Positions 9,096-20,054 are shown, counted from the first letter of the stretch. The stretch is 64,000 nucleotides of DNA from Paraburkholderia madseniana (GCF_009690905.1 NZ_VOSW01000006.1:1-64000), one strand, 5' to 3'. Made by a program: numbers and translations. The notes: a model not told the origin generated them from the sequence alone.

Positions 9096-9220
9096 CGGAA
9101 TTCAAACGTTATGCCAATCTGTATCGTCCTTGGTTACGAGATCGTTACAGATTTTTTTTCGCTTACATTCTCGCCCGCGTCCGCGCGGCACGGTCTCGCC
9201 CACCGGCGGAGGGCGCGGTC

Positions 9221-9256
9221 ATCGGCATCGGCATCGGCATCGGCATCGGCATCGGC
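9221..9256. repeat. Hexanucleotide tandem repeat, ATCGGC x 6
   Basis: Six perfect consecutive copies of ATCGGC (36 bases) followed by a further A. It is a simple sequence repeat prone to slippage and lies outside any supported gene, about 130 bases upstream of the glycine-zipper gene start. Confidence 0.95.
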
Positions 9257-9523
9257 AAATGTCGACGGATTCCGATACGACCGGGGCCGCATCGACACAG
9301 CCTTGATTGAACGCGCGCAAGGTCTGATGCGCAACGCTGACGAAGCTTGCCGGCAGCAAGGAATATGCAGTAACCCTTAAGTAAAAATGGATATGAATGA
9401 CGAAAGATTTGACGCGCAAATGCGACGGCGTAGAAACGTGCAAACTTCATCTGTCGACCGCCGTGCACGAGCTGGCCTTCTGTTGAAGGCGCATGGCGTC
9501 GCCAAAATTGGCGACTAAAAAGC

Positions 9524-9555
9524 AGAAAGCCCTCACGAAGGAGGGCTTTCTGTTT
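9524..9555 (-). terminator. sodB intrinsic terminator
   Basis: AGAAAGCCCTC / GAGGGCTTTCT, 11-base perfect stem with a six-base loop, T-rich on both exits. It lies about 95 bases downstream of sodB on the minus strand. Confidence 0.85.
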
Positions 9556-9648
9556 TACTACCGTCTCCAGACTTCATTGCAGCGATCCGCTTAGATCTCC
9601 AGTTTCGCTGGATATCCGAACTATCTTGTCACGCTGCAACCGGCAAAC

Positions 9649-10227
9649 TCACGCGAAGTTCTTCGACGCGAATGCCCAGTTGACGATGTTCCAGTACGCT
9701 TCAACGAACTTCGGACGCGCATTGCGGTAGTCGATGTAGTACGCGTGTTCCCACACGTCGATCGTCAGCAGTGCCTTCGCGTCCGTGGTCAGCGGCGTAG
9801 CCGCGTTGCTCGTCGACACCAGGTCGAGCGAACCGTCAGCCTTCTTCACCAGCCATGCCCAGCCCGAGCCGAACGTGCCGACTGCGGTCTTGGCGAATTC
9901 TTCCTTGAACTTCTCGAACGAACCCCACTTGGCGTTGATCGCGTCAGCCAGTGCGCCGGTCGGTGCACCGCCACCTTGCGGCGACAGGCTGTTCCAGAAG
10001 AACGTGTGATTCCACACCTGAGCAGCGTTGTTAAAGATGCCGCCCGATGCCTTCTTGACGATCTCTTCGAGCGACAGGTTCTCGAACTCCGTGCCCTTGA
10101 TCAGATTGTTCAGGTTGGTCACATAGGTCTGGTGGTGCTTGCCGTAGTGGTACTCAAGCGTCTCTTCCGACATGTTCGGAACGAGTGCATTTTTTGCAAA
10201 CGGCAGCGGCGGGAGCGTATGTTCCAT
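9649..10227 (-). CDS. sodB: Superoxide dismutase [Fe]
   Basis: 192 residues, the normal length of bacterial Fe-SOD. It converts superoxide to hydrogen peroxide and oxygen in the cytoplasm. Metal ligands are seen in the expected places: His27 ([11 protein letters not shown]), His in NHTFFWNSL, and Asp/His in [11 protein letters not shown]. The iron-type signature [13 protein letters not shown] and the sequence around the ligands favour Fe over Mn. The gene follows xseA on the same strand with a 219-base gap that should carry its own promoter. Confidence 0.97.
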   Translation of the reverse strand: MEHTLPPLPFAKNALVPNMSEETLEYHYGKHHQTYVTNLNNLIKGTEFENLSLEEIVKKASGGIFNNAAQVWNHTFFWNSLSPQGGGAPTGALADAINAKWGSFEKFKEEFAKTAVGTFGSGWAWLVKKADGSLDLVSTSNAATPLTTDAKALLTIDVWEHAYYIDYRNARPKFVEAYWNIVNWAFASKNFA

Positions 10228-10446
10228 GGTGCTTTCCTTGAGTCTGTATCTGTTGTGGGGGAGTCTGCGGATAACGCTTTAGAGCACTCGATTGTAGGCG
10301 AGTTGGAATAACCCCGCAAACCAACGGACTTTATGCCCGGCATCGGCGAACACGCCGCACACATAGCGTAATTAGTGCATTCGCACGGGCTGTGCCCGAC
10401 TCTCGCGACGGTCAAAAATGCGCTTTTGCGTGCCGTCGGCGAAGTG

Positions 10447-11826
10447 TCAGAAACCGTCGGTCAAGCGCGGTTGCACGTCGGCGAGGGCAATGTCCGCCGC
10501 GCCTTCGGCGAGATGCACCGTGAGGCGCCGCCCCGGCTTCAGCGACGACGGCGAGCGCACCGCGCGGCCGCTCTGTGCATCGAGCACGGCAGCATAGCCA
10601 CGCTCCAGGGTGCGCTGCGGACTTAGTACTTCGAGCCGGGCAGCCAACGTGTCGATGCGCGCGGACTGACGTTCATGCTGGCGTAACAATGCCGCGTCCA
10701 GACGCTGCGAGAGCATGCCGAGCTTTGCCTGATGCGCGGCGAGATCCGGGCGCCAGCGCTGCCAGCGCATCTGCAACAGAGAAAACCGCGCTCGGGCGTC
10801 ACGCACGGGACGCGCGCCCGCCGATGCCAGCCGCACGCTCAATTGCTGCAAATGCGTGCGCTGCCGCGCGAGCCGCTCGGCCGGCGACACGAGCCGGCGT
10901 GCGAGCCAGTCGAGTTGTTGGGCGCGCCGCTCCATCATGCGGCCGAAGCCACGAGCGAGCGTCGCATGCCGATGATCGAGTTCGCGCAGCAACAGCACGC
11001 GCTGCGGGCTGACGAGTTCGGCGGCACCGGTGGGCGTCGGTGCGCGCACGTCGGCGGCGAAGTCGGCGATCGTGAAATCGGTTTCGTGACCCACGCCGCT
11101 CACCACCGGTATCGCGCTTTCGGCAATCGCGCGCGCCAGCACTTCTTCGTTGAACGCCCACAGGTCTTCAATCGAGCCGCCGCCGCGGCACACGATCAGC
11201 ACGTCGACTTCGCGCCGCGCGCTGGCAGCATCGACCATGGCCGCTACTTTGGCACTGGCGCCCACGCCCTGCACCGGTGCCGGGTAGACGATCACAGGAA
11301 TATGCGGGGCGCGGCGAGACAGGGTGGTCAGGACGTCGCGCAATGCGGCGGCCTGTAACGACGTCACGATACCGATCGCACGCGGATGGGCCGGCAAAGC
11401 GCGTTTGCGTTCGGCGGCAAAGAGGCCCTCGGCTTCGAGTTGCGCCTTCAGCCTGAGAAAGGCTTCATAAAGACGCCCCTGCCCCGTGCGGCGCACCGCT
11501 TCCACATTCAGTTGCAGCTCGCCGCGCGGCTCGTACATCGTCACCAGCGCGCGCACTTCGATGCGATCGCCTTCGCGCGGCGTGAACTCGGCGTATTGCG
11601 CGCGACCGCGGAACATCACGCAGCGCATCTGTGCCTGCGCGTCCTTGATCGAGAAATACCAATGGCCGCTCGCGGCACGCGTGAAGTTCGACACTTCCCC
11701 GGACACCCAGACGAGCGGAAACGAGCGTTCGAGCATCGTGCCAATCGCACGGTTGAGCGCGGAAACGGGGACGACAACTTCACCGCCGGGCGTAGCCGAC
11801 GAGGAAAAAGGGCTTTCGGGATTCAT
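10447..11826 (-). CDS. xseA: Exodeoxyribonuclease VII large subunit
   Basis: 459 residues. It is the catalytic subunit of ExoVII, which degrades single-stranded DNA from both ends together with XseB (not in this window). The N-terminal OB-fold (about 15-115, with [24 protein letters not shown]) is followed by the exonuclease domain with [37 protein letters not shown] and [13 protein letters not shown], and a long coiled-coil before the C-terminal LERGYAAV strand. The gene is full length and precedes sodB as in other Burkholderiaceae. Confidence 0.96.
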   Translation of the reverse strand: MNPESPFSSSATPGGEVVVPVSALNRAIGTMLERSFPLVWVSGEVSNFTRAASGHWYFSIKDAQAQMRCVMFRGRAQYAEFTPREGDRIEVRALVTMYEPRGELQLNVEAVRRTGQGRLYEAFLRLKAQLEAEGLFAAERKRALPAHPRAIGIVTSLQAAALRDVLTTLSRRAPHIPVIVYPAPVQGVGASAKVAAMVDAASARREVDVLIVCRGGGSIEDLWAFNEEVLARAIAESAIPVVSGVGHETDFTIADFAADVRAPTPTGAAELVSPQRVLLLRELDHRHATLARGFGRMMERRAQQLDWLARRLVSPAERLARQRTHLQQLSVRLASAGARPVRDARARFSLLQMRWQRWRPDLAAHQAKLGMLSQRLDAALLRQHERQSARIDTLAARLEVLSPQRTLERGYAAVLDAQSGRAVRSPSSLKPGRRLTVHLAEGAADIALADVQPRLTDGF

Positions 11827-12402
11827 GCGAGGAATATCGGTGACTGGCCGGACAGACGATAGACCGAGTGGCCATCGGCGTCCAGCACAGCAGACGAATT
11901 GTTAAAAGTGTCCACATGTCGGGAGCCGTTAGACGAATGCCGCCAGATTGCCCGCCAGGTCGCGTGAATTGGAAGCATGTCTTTGATTTATATGGATTTT
12001 GCATCTCGTTAAAGAGAACGATTGCCGATACGGAGCGCTCGGCGCGGCCCTCTCAGACCGTTGATGGGCAGGTTCTCCACAAAGTTATCCACAGGCTGCG
12101 AGCATCGTTCGGAGCCGTGACTTGCCGTGCGGCGCAAGGCGCGCGACTTGCCGGGCGGGACTTGCGCGCGCTAGAGTGGCGGGTTCGGCGGTATGTTGAA
12201 CGTCCGCCACGCTCGCCATGATGGCCCATTGACTGCACACTGCGGGCACACTGCGCGAGTGCAGCGGATGCAGCCGCTGCCTGACCTTTTCGCTTCACTT
12301 TTCGACTGTCCGGAGAACCGCGTTGATGCTTGCACCGCGTATTGCGCCTGGCGCTTCCATGCCGCCGTCCCGGCCCCTTTCGCCCGTCCCTGCGGCTTGC
12401 CG
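11827..12402. other. Long intergenic region between xseA and lpxK, with DnaA-box-like sites
   Basis: 576 bases between divergent xseA and lpxK with no supported gene. An AT-richer stretch (about 11960-12025) is followed by TTCTCCACA (12073-12081, one mismatch) and a perfect DnaA box TTATCCACA (12085-12093), both on the plus strand, three bases apart. In relatives I recall exbB/exbD-type genes between xseA and lpxK; none is here in any frame. Confidence 0.6.
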
Positions 12403-13419
12403 ATGAGCGGACTGAGCGACCGTCTCGAAGCACGCCTCGCGCGCGAGTGGCAGCAGCGTGGACCGCTTGCGTGGGCGCTGACGCCCTTCGCATGTGTGTT
12501 TGGCGCGATTGCCTCCGCGCGCCGCGCCGCTTTCTCGTTCGGCTTGCTGAAATCCGTGCGCATTGGCGTGCCGGTGGTGGTGGTCGGAAACGTGACCGTC
12601 GGTGGCACCGGCAAGACGCCGACCGTCATCGCCCTGGTCGAAGCCTTGCGCGCCGCCGGCTTTAAGCCGGGCGTGGTGTCGCGTGGCTATGGCGCGCGCG
12701 TCAAAGGACCGACGCGGGTTCTCGCGACGTCGGCGGCAAGTGTCGGCGGTGACGAGCCGCTGCTGATCGCGCGCCGCACCGGCGCGCCGGTGTGGGTCTG
12801 CCCGGATCGCGTCGCGGCCGCGCAGGCGCTGTGCACCGCGCATCGCGAAGTCGACGTGGTCGTCAGCGACGACGGCTTGCAGCACTACCGTCTCGAGCGC
12901 GACGCCGAACTGGTGGTCTTCGATCACCGGCTCGGCGGCAATGGTTTTCTGCTGCCGGCCGGTCCGTTGCGCGAGCCGCTGTCGCGCCGCCGCGATGCGA
13001 CGCTGATCAACGACCCGTACGCCCGCACGCTGCCCGCATGGCCGAATACGTTCGCGCTGCAACTCGCGCCCGCCGACGCCTGGCATCTCGACAACCCCGG
13101 TCTGCGCCGCCCACTCGCGCAATTCAGCGGCGAGCGCGTGCTGGCCGCGGCCGGCATCGGAGCGCCGGAGCGTTTTTTCGCGACGCTGCGCGCGGCTGGC
13201 CTCTCGCCCGCCACCCGCGCCTTGCCGGATCACTACGCGTTCGAACGCAATCCTTTTGCGGACGTCGACGCGGACGCCATCCTGATAACTGAAAAGGATG
13301 CGGTAAAATTAGGGTCCTGGCACGACGCGCGCATCTGGGTTGTCCCTGTCGAAGCCGCGCTCGATCATCGCCTCATTGCATTAGTTGTGGAGAAAGTCCG
13401 TGGACGCTCGCCTGCTTGA
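12403..13419 (+). CDS. lpxK: Tetraacyldisaccharide 4'-kinase
   Basis: 338 residues from ATG 12403. Earlier in-frame codons add sequence with no match to the family, so this start, just before the conserved LxxRLxxEW region, is preferred. It phosphorylates the 4' position of the lipid A disaccharide precursor at the inner membrane. The Walker A-like P-loop is [15 protein letters not shown] and [13 protein letters not shown] are family motifs. The Trm112 gene starts inside its last codons, so the pair is translationally coupled. Confidence 0.95.
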   Translation: MSGLSDRLEARLAREWQQRGPLAWALTPFACVFGAIASARRAAFSFGLLKSVRIGVPVVVVGNVTVGGTGKTPTVIALVEALRAAGFKPGVVSRGYGARVKGPTRVLATSAASVGGDEPLLIARRTGAPVWVCPDRVAAAQALCTAHREVDVVVSDDGLQHYRLERDAELVVFDHRLGGNGFLLPAGPLREPLSRRRDATLINDPYARTLPAWPNTFALQLAPADAWHLDNPGLRRPLAQFSGERVLAAAGIGAPERFFATLRAAGLSPATRALPDHYAFERNPFADVDADAILITEKDAVKLGSWHDARIWVVPVEAALDHRLIALVVEKVRGRSPA

Positions 13420-13603
13420 AATTCTCGTCTGCCCGATCTGCAAGGGCCCGCTCAGCTACGACCGTTCCGCGCAGGAACTGATCTGCAACGCGGACAAACT
13501 TGCCTATCCGATCCGCGACGGCATTCCCGTGATGCTGGTCGACGAAGCACGGCAGACCGTGGAAGGCACGCCGGTCGATCTGAATCCGGGCTCTGTGGCC
13601 TGA
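13400..13603 (+). CDS. Trm112 family protein
   Basis: 67 residues from GTG 13400, preceded by GGAGAAAG; the start overlaps lpxK by 20 bases. Small Trm112-like zinc-ribbon-type protein: [14 protein letters not shown] and the [11 protein letters not shown] end are the family signature. Only the first Cys pair (CPIC) and one later Cys are present, so zinc binding may be incomplete, as in other bacterial members. It is conserved next to lpxK and kdsB in beta-proteobacteria. Members are thought to act as adaptors of methyltransferases; the partner here is unknown. Confidence 0.88.
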   Translation: MDARLLEILVCPICKGPLSYDRSAQELICNADKLAYPIRDGIPVMLVDEARQTVEGTPVDLNPGSVA

Positions 13604-13772
13604 GTCAGCTTTTGCCCGACGCGGGGCGGGTGCGGCGCGAGACCATCCAGCTCGCCGTGCGTGTCTGATCCGCAATTGCCGCATTTGCCGTCTTGTTTGC
13701 CGTCTTTCCCATCAGCGCCCGCACTGCACTTGCGAGCGCATTCTTCCGGTTTCATCGCCGCTCGTCCTTCCG

Positions 13773-14573
13773 ATGACCAACGCTAACGCCACCACTCCCC
13801 CGTTCATCGCCGTCGTGCCGGCCCGGCTCGCCTCGACGCGTCTGCCCAACAAGCCGCTCGCCGACATCGGCGGCAAGCCGATGGTGGTGCGGGTCGCCGA
13901 ACGCGCGCGCGAATCCGGCGCGCAGCAGGTGCTGATCGCCTCCGACGCGCAAGCGGTGCTGGATGTGGCCCGCGAGCACGGTTTCGAAGCCGTGCTGACG
14001 CGCGCCGATCATCCGTCGGGTACCGACCGTCTCGCGGAAGTAGCGGCGCAGTTCGGTTGGAGCGACGAGACGATCGTGGTAAACGTTCAGGGCGACGAGC
14101 CGCTAATCGACCCGGCGCTCGTGTGCGGCGTGGCGTCGCACCTGGCTTCGAGCCATGGTTGCGCGATCGCCACCGCTGCACATCCGATCACCGACCCAGC
14201 GGAAATTTTCAATCCGAACGTCGTCAAGGTCGTGCTCGACGCGCGCGGCGTCGCGCTGTATTTCTCGCGCGCGCCGATTCCGTGGGCACGCGACGCGTAT
14301 CAGCCACATTGGCCCGACGTGGCAGCGATGCCCACGCCGCCGGCGCCCGCGGTCGTCCACCGGCATATCGGCCTGTACGCGTATCGCGCCGGATTCCTGC
14401 GCTCGTATCCGGGTCTCGCGATCTCGCCGATCGAGCAGGTCGAAGCGCTCGAACAACTGCGCGCGATGTGGCATGGTGAGCGAATCGCGGTGCTCGTCAC
14501 GCAGAATGCGCCGCTGCCCGGCGTCGACACGCCCGCCGATCTCGCGCGCGTACAGGCTTTATTCGGGGCTTGA
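13773..14573 (+). CDS. kdsB: 3-deoxy-manno-octulosonate cytidylyltransferase
   Basis: 266 residues. It activates Kdo as CMP-Kdo for LPS inner-core synthesis in the cytoplasm. The N-terminal nucleotide-binding signature is [24 protein letters not shown], with [12 protein letters not shown] and HIGLYAYR as further motifs. Grouping with lpxK makes this a lipid A/Kdo supply cluster. Start ATG follows a GC-rich 169-base gap after the Trm112 gene. Confidence 0.96.
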   Translation: MTNANATTPPFIAVVPARLASTRLPNKPLADIGGKPMVVRVAERARESGAQQVLIASDAQAVLDVAREHGFEAVLTRADHPSGTDRLAEVAAQFGWSDETIVVNVQGDEPLIDPALVCGVASHLASSHGCAIATAAHPITDPAEIFNPNVVKVVLDARGVALYFSRAPIPWARDAYQPHWPDVAAMPTPPAPAVVHRHIGLYAYRAGFLRSYPGLAISPIEQVEALEQLRAMWHGERIAVLVTQNAPLPGVDTPADLARVQALFGA

Positions 14574-14772
14574 GCGGAAAAACCCATGGCATAATCGGAC
14601 GGTTGTGCGCGCCTCCCGTTAAACGCGAGAGTCAGGGTTTGCCCCGGTCGCACCGTTGCGGTCTTGCAGCGCCGTCGTGTTCGACGTGCAGCGCGAGACG
14701 CAAAACGGCAGCCGATGCGGGTCCCTCGACGAATCGCGGGATGGCTGCAGCGTCACCAAAGAATTCACATAG

Positions 14773-15453
<681 letters not shown>

Positions 15454-15477
15454 TCGCACATCTGCCGTTGTCGGTCG

Positions 15478-15507
15478 AAAAACCCGCCCATTCCGGCGGG
15501 TTTTTTT
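15478..15507 (+). terminator. adk intrinsic terminator
   Basis: AAAAACCCGCC, short loop, GGCGGGTTTTTTT: G/C stem followed by seven T, 25 bases after the adk stop. Confidence 0.92.
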
Positions 15508-15734
15508 ATTGCACGCGGCGCGACGTGCGTTCTTACCCCGATCTCCATCGTCCGCCGCGCCCCGCATTAATTAGCCATCCGTAGCAGTTCATCGGCACTA
15601 TGGGTCTTCGACAGAGGCCCCACCCGGCCGGCACCCCCGCCGCTTCGCTTTCCGCATTGCAGCATAGCCGTTACAATCGATCATCGAAAAGATATTCGAT
15701 CGAGACATTACTGAACTGAAGCAAAGGAGAAGAC

Positions 15735-16493
15735 ATGGAGATTCGTGACAACGTATTCCTGATCACCGGCGGTGCATCGGGACTGGGCGCGGCCACGGCG
15801 CGCCTTTTCGTCGAGAACGGCGGCAAGGTGGTGCTGGCCGATCTGAATCAGGATGCCGGTGAGGCGCTCGCGAAGGAACTCGGCGGCGTGTTCGTCAAAT
15901 GCGACGTGAGCCGCGAAGACGACGCCACGCAAGCGGTCGAAGCCGCCACGAAGCTCGGCACGCTGCGCGGCCTCGTCAATTGCGCGGGCGTTGCACCCGC
16001 CATCAAGACGGTCGGCAAAGACGGCCCGCATCCGCTCGAGTCGTTTGCCCGCACCATCTCCATCAATCTAATCGGCACCTTTAACATGATCCGGCTCGCC
16101 GCCGCGGCCATGTCGAAGAACGAACCGAATGCGAATGGCGAACGTGGCGTGATCATCAACACGGCTTCGGTGGCTGCGTTTGACGGCCAGATCGGCCAGG
16201 CCGCTTATGCTGCGTCCAAGAGCGGCGTGGTCGGCATGACGTTGCCGATCGCACGCGACCTGTCGCGCAACGCGATCCGTGTGATGACGATTGCCCCGGG
16301 CATCTTCGAAACGCCGATGCTGCTCGGCATGCCGCAGGAAGTGCAGGATGCGCTCGGCGCGATGGTGCCGTTCCCGCCGCGTCTCGGCAAACCGACTGAG
16401 TACGCGATGCTGGCGAAGCAGATCTTCGACAATCCGATGCTCAACGGCGAAGTGATTCGTCTGGACGGCGCGATCCGGATGCAGCCGAAGTAA
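15735..16493 (+). CDS. SDR dehydrogenase, 3-hydroxyacyl-CoA dehydrogenase (HSD10) type
   Basis: 252 residues. NAD-binding TGGASGLG (12-19) and acidic D37 after the second strand favour NAD over NADP. The catalytic Ser-Tyr-Lys set is seen in NTASVAAF and YAASKSG. The sequence pattern ([39 protein letters not shown]) is that of type-2 3-hydroxyacyl-CoA dehydrogenases, acting in fatty acid or branched-chain acyl-CoA oxidation. AAAGGAGAAGAC gives an excellent ribosome site. It is a single-gene unit closed by a terminator. Confidence 0.88.
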   Translation: MEIRDNVFLITGGASGLGAATARLFVENGGKVVLADLNQDAGEALAKELGGVFVKCDVSREDDATQAVEAATKLGTLRGLVNCAGVAPAIKTVGKDGPHPLESFARTISINLIGTFNMIRLAAAAMSKNEPNANGERGVIINTASVAAFDGQIGQAAYAASKSGVVGMTLPIARDLSRNAIRVMTIAPGIFETPMLLGMPQEVQDALGAMVPFPPRLGKPTEYAMLAKQIFDNPMLNGEVIRLDGAIRMQPK

Positions 16494-16533
16494 TGATGTA
16501 CCCGGCGCGCAGCTTTATGCGGCTGCGCCTATG

Positions 16534-16584
16534 AAAAACGCCTGCACCGCATGAGTCACATGCGTCACGTGCAGGCGTTTTGTT
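16534..16584. terminator. Bidirectional intrinsic terminator
   Basis: AAAAACGCCTGCA / TGCAGGCGTTTTG with T-rich tail on the plus strand and A-run (T-run on minus) at the other side; between the SDR gene and convergent sirB1. Confidence 0.85.
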
Positions 16585-16615
16585 TTGTTTTGACCGGTCG
16601 GCCGGAAAGCGCCTC

Positions 16616-17458
16616 TTAGTCGCGGTCGTCGTACTGGGTGCGTTGACGCAGTTCGTGCAACTGCGACTCCACCACCGTCGCGTCCTCCGCATCCGGCCGG
16701 TCGCCGAGATAGCGTTCGAGGTCTTCGAGCGCTGGGCGCAGATAATCGAGCCGCGCGTAAGCGAAACCGCGATCGCGCACCTCCTCGATACTGTCCGGCA
16801 GCAGGATCACCAGACGCTGCTGCACCGCCAGCAGACGCTGCCAGCGTTCCGTCTGAAGATACGTGGACTTCAGATTGCGCAGCATGCGAGCGATAATCTC
16901 GCGGCGCGTGGCCGGTTGCAGCAAGATGCGCAGCGCTCTGCTCACCGACTCACCCGCCGACGCCACATACGGCTCCAGCATGTCCACCATCTGCGATTCG
17001 GACAGCGAATGTCCGCTGGTCGGATCGAGCATCACGTCGCCGTCCGGCGTCGTGACGCGCAACAGGAAGTGACCCGGAAACGACACGCCGCGCGCCGGAA
17101 TGCCGATCTGCTCGGCCATCTCCAGATACAGCACCGCCAGCGAAATCGGAATGCCGCGGCGCCGCTTGAGCACCACATTCAGATGGCTGTTGTCGGGATC
17201 GTAATAATCGTTGAGGTTGCTGGCGAAACCCAGCTCGCGAAAGAAAAAACGGTTGAGAATGCCGACCTTCTGCCTGATGTCGGCATCGTCCGGCATGCGG
17301 CGCTGCAAACGCAAAACCAGCTCGTCGATCTCAGCCAGCGTGCCTTGCAAATCGAGATCGGGATAAGCGTCCTGCGCGAGCGAGAGCGCCGCCTCGGTCA
17401 GCGGCAGGCTGTCATCTTCGGCAACCAGCGTACTGAAATAGTCGAGAACTCGCGTCAT
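16616..17458 (-). CDS. sirB1: SirB1 family protein (transglutaminase-like with TPR end)
   Basis: 280 residues from ATG 17458. The upstream extension reads through into murJ and is rejected. The first two thirds hold the SirB1 transglutaminase-like domain, including NSHLNVVLKRRRGIPISLAVLYLEMAEQIGIPARGVSFPGHFLLR, with the conserved His of PGHFL. The C-terminal 90 residues look like tetratricopeptide helices. The biochemical role of this widespread family is not established. It starts five bases after the murJ stop, so the two are co-transcribed. Confidence 0.85.
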   Translation of the reverse strand: MTRVLDYFSTLVAEDDSLPLTEAALSLAQDAYPDLDLQGTLAEIDELVLRLQRRMPDDADIRQKVGILNRFFFRELGFASNLNDYYDPDNSHLNVVLKRRRGIPISLAVLYLEMAEQIGIPARGVSFPGHFLLRVTTPDGDVMLDPTSGHSLSESQMVDMLEPYVASAGESVSRALRILLQPATRREIIARMLRNLKSTYLQTERWQRLLAVQQRLVILLPDSIEEVRDRGFAYARLDYLRPALEDLERYLGDRPDAEDATVVESQLHELRQRTQYDDRD

Positions 17459-17463
17459 CGTGA

Positions 17464-19014
17464 TCACTTCACTCGCCTTTTGAAATACGCGTACTTGAAG
17501 CCCATCAGCCAAAGCATACCGAAATATAGCGCGGCGAACAGTACCAGGCACGCCCCCAGCAACACGATGCGGTCTACCGGCCGGTTATGCATGCCAATCC
17601 AGTCGAAGCTGATCGCGAGCCAGTGCATCGTGCCGGCCAGCACCAGACAGGCGCCGAACAACTGCACGAAGAACTTCAACCAGCCGTTCGACGGCATGTA
17701 GATGCCGCGCTTGCGCAGGCCGAGGAACAGGAACAACGCGTTCACGCACGCGCCGAGCCCGACGCTCAACGTGAGGCCCGCATGCGCGAAGATCGGCACG
17801 AACAGATAGTTGCTCATCTGCGTGACGATCAGCACGCCGATGCCGATCTTCACCGGCGTCTTGATGTCCTGTTTCGCGTAAAAACCGGGCGCGAGGATCT
17901 TGATGAGAATCAGGCCGATCAGGCCGATGCCGTAGGCCGACAGTGCACGGCCAACCATGACCACCGAGTTGCCGTCGAACTTGCCGTAGTGAAACAGCGT
18001 TGCGGTGAGCGGCTGAGCGAAGAAGAACAGCGCGACGGCGCTTGGCGCGGCCAGCAGGAAGGTAACGCGCAGCCCCCAGTCGAGCAGCGACGAATACTCA
18101 TGCGGATCGGCGTCCACGTGCGCCTTCGAGAGGCTCGGCAGCAGGATCGTGCCGAGCGCGACACCGAGCAGCGCGGTCGGAAACTCCATCAGCCGGTCGG
18201 CGTAATTGATCCAGGAGACGGCGCCCGGGCCGATGCGCGACGCAATATTGGTGTTGATGATCAGGCTGATCTGCGCGACCGACACGGCGAACATCGCCGG
18301 CACCATCTTCGACAGCACCCGCTTCACACCGCGGTGCGCGAGCGCCTTCAGCGGATTCAGGCCGATGCGCGGCAGCATGTCGATCTTCTTCAGACCCGGC
18401 AGTTGCACGATGAATTGCAGCACGCCGCCGGCGATCACCGCCCACGCGAGCGCGTAGACCGGCGTTTGCAGGCGCGGCGCGACAAACACCGCCGCGACGA
18501 TGAAGGCGACGTTCAGCAGGACCGGCGCGAATGCGGGCAGCGAAAAGTTCTTGTACGTATTCAGCACGCCCGACGCCAGCGACGTCAGCGAGATGAAAAT
18601 GATGTACGGGAACATGATGCGCGTCATCGTGACCGCGAGCGCGTACGCCTGCCCTTCATGCGCGAGCCCTGACGCGACGATGAACACCACGCCCGACGCC
18701 CCCACCACGCCGATCAGCGAGAGAATCGCGAGCGCCCAGGCAAGTACCGTCGAGGTCGCGTCGACGAGCGCCTTGGTGGCGTCGTGTCCTTGCTGGTTCT
18801 TGAATTCGGCCAGAATCGGCACGAAGGCTTGCGAGAACGCACCCTCGGCGGAAATGCGGCGCAGCAGGTTCGGAATACGGAAGGCGACGTAAAACGCGTC
18901 AGTATATTGACTGGCGCCGAACGCGCGGGCGATCAGCGTTTCGCGGGCCAGTCCGGTCACGCGCGACAGCAGCGTGAAGCCGCTGACCGTCAGCAGGGCT
19001 CGGAATAGATTCAT
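17464..19014 (-). CDS. murJ: Lipid II flippase
   Basis: 516 residues from ATG 19014. It moves lipid II across the inner membrane for peptidoglycan synthesis. About 14 hydrophobic segments are visible; conserved charged residues of the central cavity occur in GFTLLSRVTGLARE (Arg18, Arg24) and DAFYVAFRIPNLLRRISAEGAFSQAFVP. Full length. It is divergent from rpsT, an arrangement common in beta- and gamma-proteobacteria. Confidence 0.96.
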   Translation of the reverse strand: MNLFRALLTVSGFTLLSRVTGLARETLIARAFGASQYTDAFYVAFRIPNLLRRISAEGAFSQAFVPILAEFKNQQGHDATKALVDATSTVLAWALAILSLIGVVGASGVVFIVASGLAHEGQAYALAVTMTRIMFPYIIFISLTSLASGVLNTYKNFSLPAFAPVLLNVAFIVAAVFVAPRLQTPVYALAWAVIAGGVLQFIVQLPGLKKIDMLPRIGLNPLKALAHRGVKRVLSKMVPAMFAVSVAQISLIINTNIASRIGPGAVSWINYADRLMEFPTALLGVALGTILLPSLSKAHVDADPHEYSSLLDWGLRVTFLLAAPSAVALFFFAQPLTATLFHYGKFDGNSVVMVGRALSAYGIGLIGLILIKILAPGFYAKQDIKTPVKIGIGVLIVTQMSNYLFVPIFAHAGLTLSVGLGACVNALFLFLGLRKRGIYMPSNGWLKFFVQLFGACLVLAGTMHWLAISFDWIGMHNRPVDRIVLLGACLVLFAALYFGMLWLMGFKYAYFKRRVK

Positions 19015-19278
19015 GGGGCGCTTATTATACGGGTGCCGCAGGTGCGGACGACGAGCCGGAACGCGAATCGGACCGATTTGCGCCGCAGACGTTCGGTCGA
19101 ATGAGCGGATCGGGTTGTTTTTTTGTTGCTTGCCGCGGGCTCCTCGAGCCACACCCTCGCCGCCCGCTTGCCCGTTGCGACGGCGTCGAGACGTTCGTGA
19201 ACCGCCGAAACTCGCCAAAACTAACAGAATCCCCGGCGATACGCGCCGACCCAGGATCTCGGAATTGGCGATTCCTCG

Positions 19279-19308
19279 TTGCCACGTGCCTGATTTTGTT
19301 GCTATAAT
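19279..19308 (+). promoter_or_regulatory. Strong sigma-70 promoter for rpsT
   Basis: TTGCCA (19279-19284), 18-base spacer, TATAAT (19303-19308). Predicted start near 19315 gives a leader of about 275 bases before rpsT. Confidence 0.8.
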
Positions 19309-19495
19309 CGCCGGTTTCGAAGCTCGCTCAATTTTCGGACGGGTTTTCGATGAGGTTCGGGCACGCAGTAGGCAGGCGTCGCTCCAGCAGCGCGCAAGCC
19401 GTATTGAGGCGCCGACCAGCCTCGAAATACACCGGAACACGGGCCCGCCTTCGCGTAGTCCGATCGATTTTTCGAATTATTTCGACACTTTTGCG

Positions 19496-19519
19496 CTCTT
19501 GGGCAATCGCTTCCAAGAG
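19496..19519 (+). promoter_or_regulatory. Leader hairpin upstream of rpsT
   Basis: CTCTTGG, ten-base loop, CCAAGAG: a 7-base perfect stem in the rpsT leader about 70 bases before the start codon. S20 represses its own translation in E. coli; this hairpin is a candidate part of such control, by inference only. Confidence 0.4.
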
Positions 19520-19590
19520 TTCGATCTAAAAGCAGCACCTCACCATTTGAAGGTCAGGTACTGGAAACAGGAACAGGATAAGGAACCGTC

Positions 19591-19869
19591 ATGGCTAACT
19601 CCGCACAAGCACGCAAGCGCGCCCGCCAGGCCGCCAAGGCAAACTCGCACAACTCGGCACTGCGCTCGAAGTTCCGCACGGCTATCAAGGCTGTCCGCAA
19701 GGCAATCGAAGCAGGCGACAAGGCTAAGGCCGTCGAGATCTTCCAGGCATCGTCGAAGACCATCGACATCATCGCCGACAAGAAAATCGTTCACAAGAAC
19801 AAGGCAGCTCGCAACAAGAGCCGCCTGGCTGCAGCCCTCAAGGGTCTGCAAGCACCCGCAGCGCAGTAA
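19591..19869 (+). CDS. rpsT: 30S ribosomal protein S20
   Basis: 92 residues, Lys/Ala/Arg rich, normal length. Primary 16S rRNA-binding protein of the small subunit body. Sequence begins [20 protein letters not shown], the canonical S20 N-terminus. AGGAACCGTC precedes the ATG. Single-gene transcript between a strong promoter and tandem terminators. Confidence 0.97.
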   Translation: MANSAQARKRARQAAKANSHNSALRSKFRTAIKAVRKAIEAGDKAKAVEIFQASSKTIDIIADKKIVHKNKAARNKSRLAAALKGLQAPAAQ

Positions 19870-19877
19870 ATTCGGTC

Positions 19878-19944
19878 AGCCCGCTTCGGTGGGCTACCTC
19901 CTGTTTCCGCTGCTACAGAAAGGCTCGCTTCGGCGGGCTTTTTT
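19878..19944 (+). terminator. Tandem terminators of rpsT
   Basis: Two hairpins in a row: AGCCC-GCTTCGG-TGGGCT (19878-19895), then AAAGGCTCGC-TTCG-GCGGGCTTTTTT (19919-19944) with a T-run. The second is a clear intrinsic terminator; the first is a related hairpin without a T-run. Confidence 0.8.
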
Positions 19945-20054
19945 GCTTGGTACCGACGGAACTGGAGACTGATTCACGCCTGCTCGCGAGTCAGTTGGCT
20001 GCACATCGAAGCCACTGCATTGAGCCGCCGCTTTGACGCCATTGCTTCAGGCGC

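Larger units (their letters stand above)
9096..9648. other. Intergenic region without a supported gene
   Basis: 553 bases between the glycine-zipper gene and sodB. Contents: a hexanucleotide repeat (9221-9256) and the sodB terminator (9524-9555). Reading frames across it are shadows of the repeat (Gly-Ile, His-Arg or Ala-Asp strings) with no recognisable domain. Confidence 0.7.
19015..19590. other. murJ-rpsT divergent intergenic region
   Basis: 576 bases without a gene. It contains the rpsT promoter (19279-19308) and an unusually long transcribed leader with a hairpin at 19496-19519. The minus-strand half (19015-19270) should carry the murJ promoter; no clear boxes were picked out. Confidence 0.7.

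Noticed and set aside
9221..9256. CRISPR-like array
   Set aside because: The unit is six bases with no spacers; a simple sequence repeat.
12073..12093. Replication origin
   Set aside because: Only two DnaA-box-like sites, with no dnaA, parAB, rep or rpmH nearby.
16580..17701. Plus-strand 373-codon frame over sirB1/murJ
   Set aside because: Antisense shadow; sirB1 and murJ have clear motifs on the minus strand.
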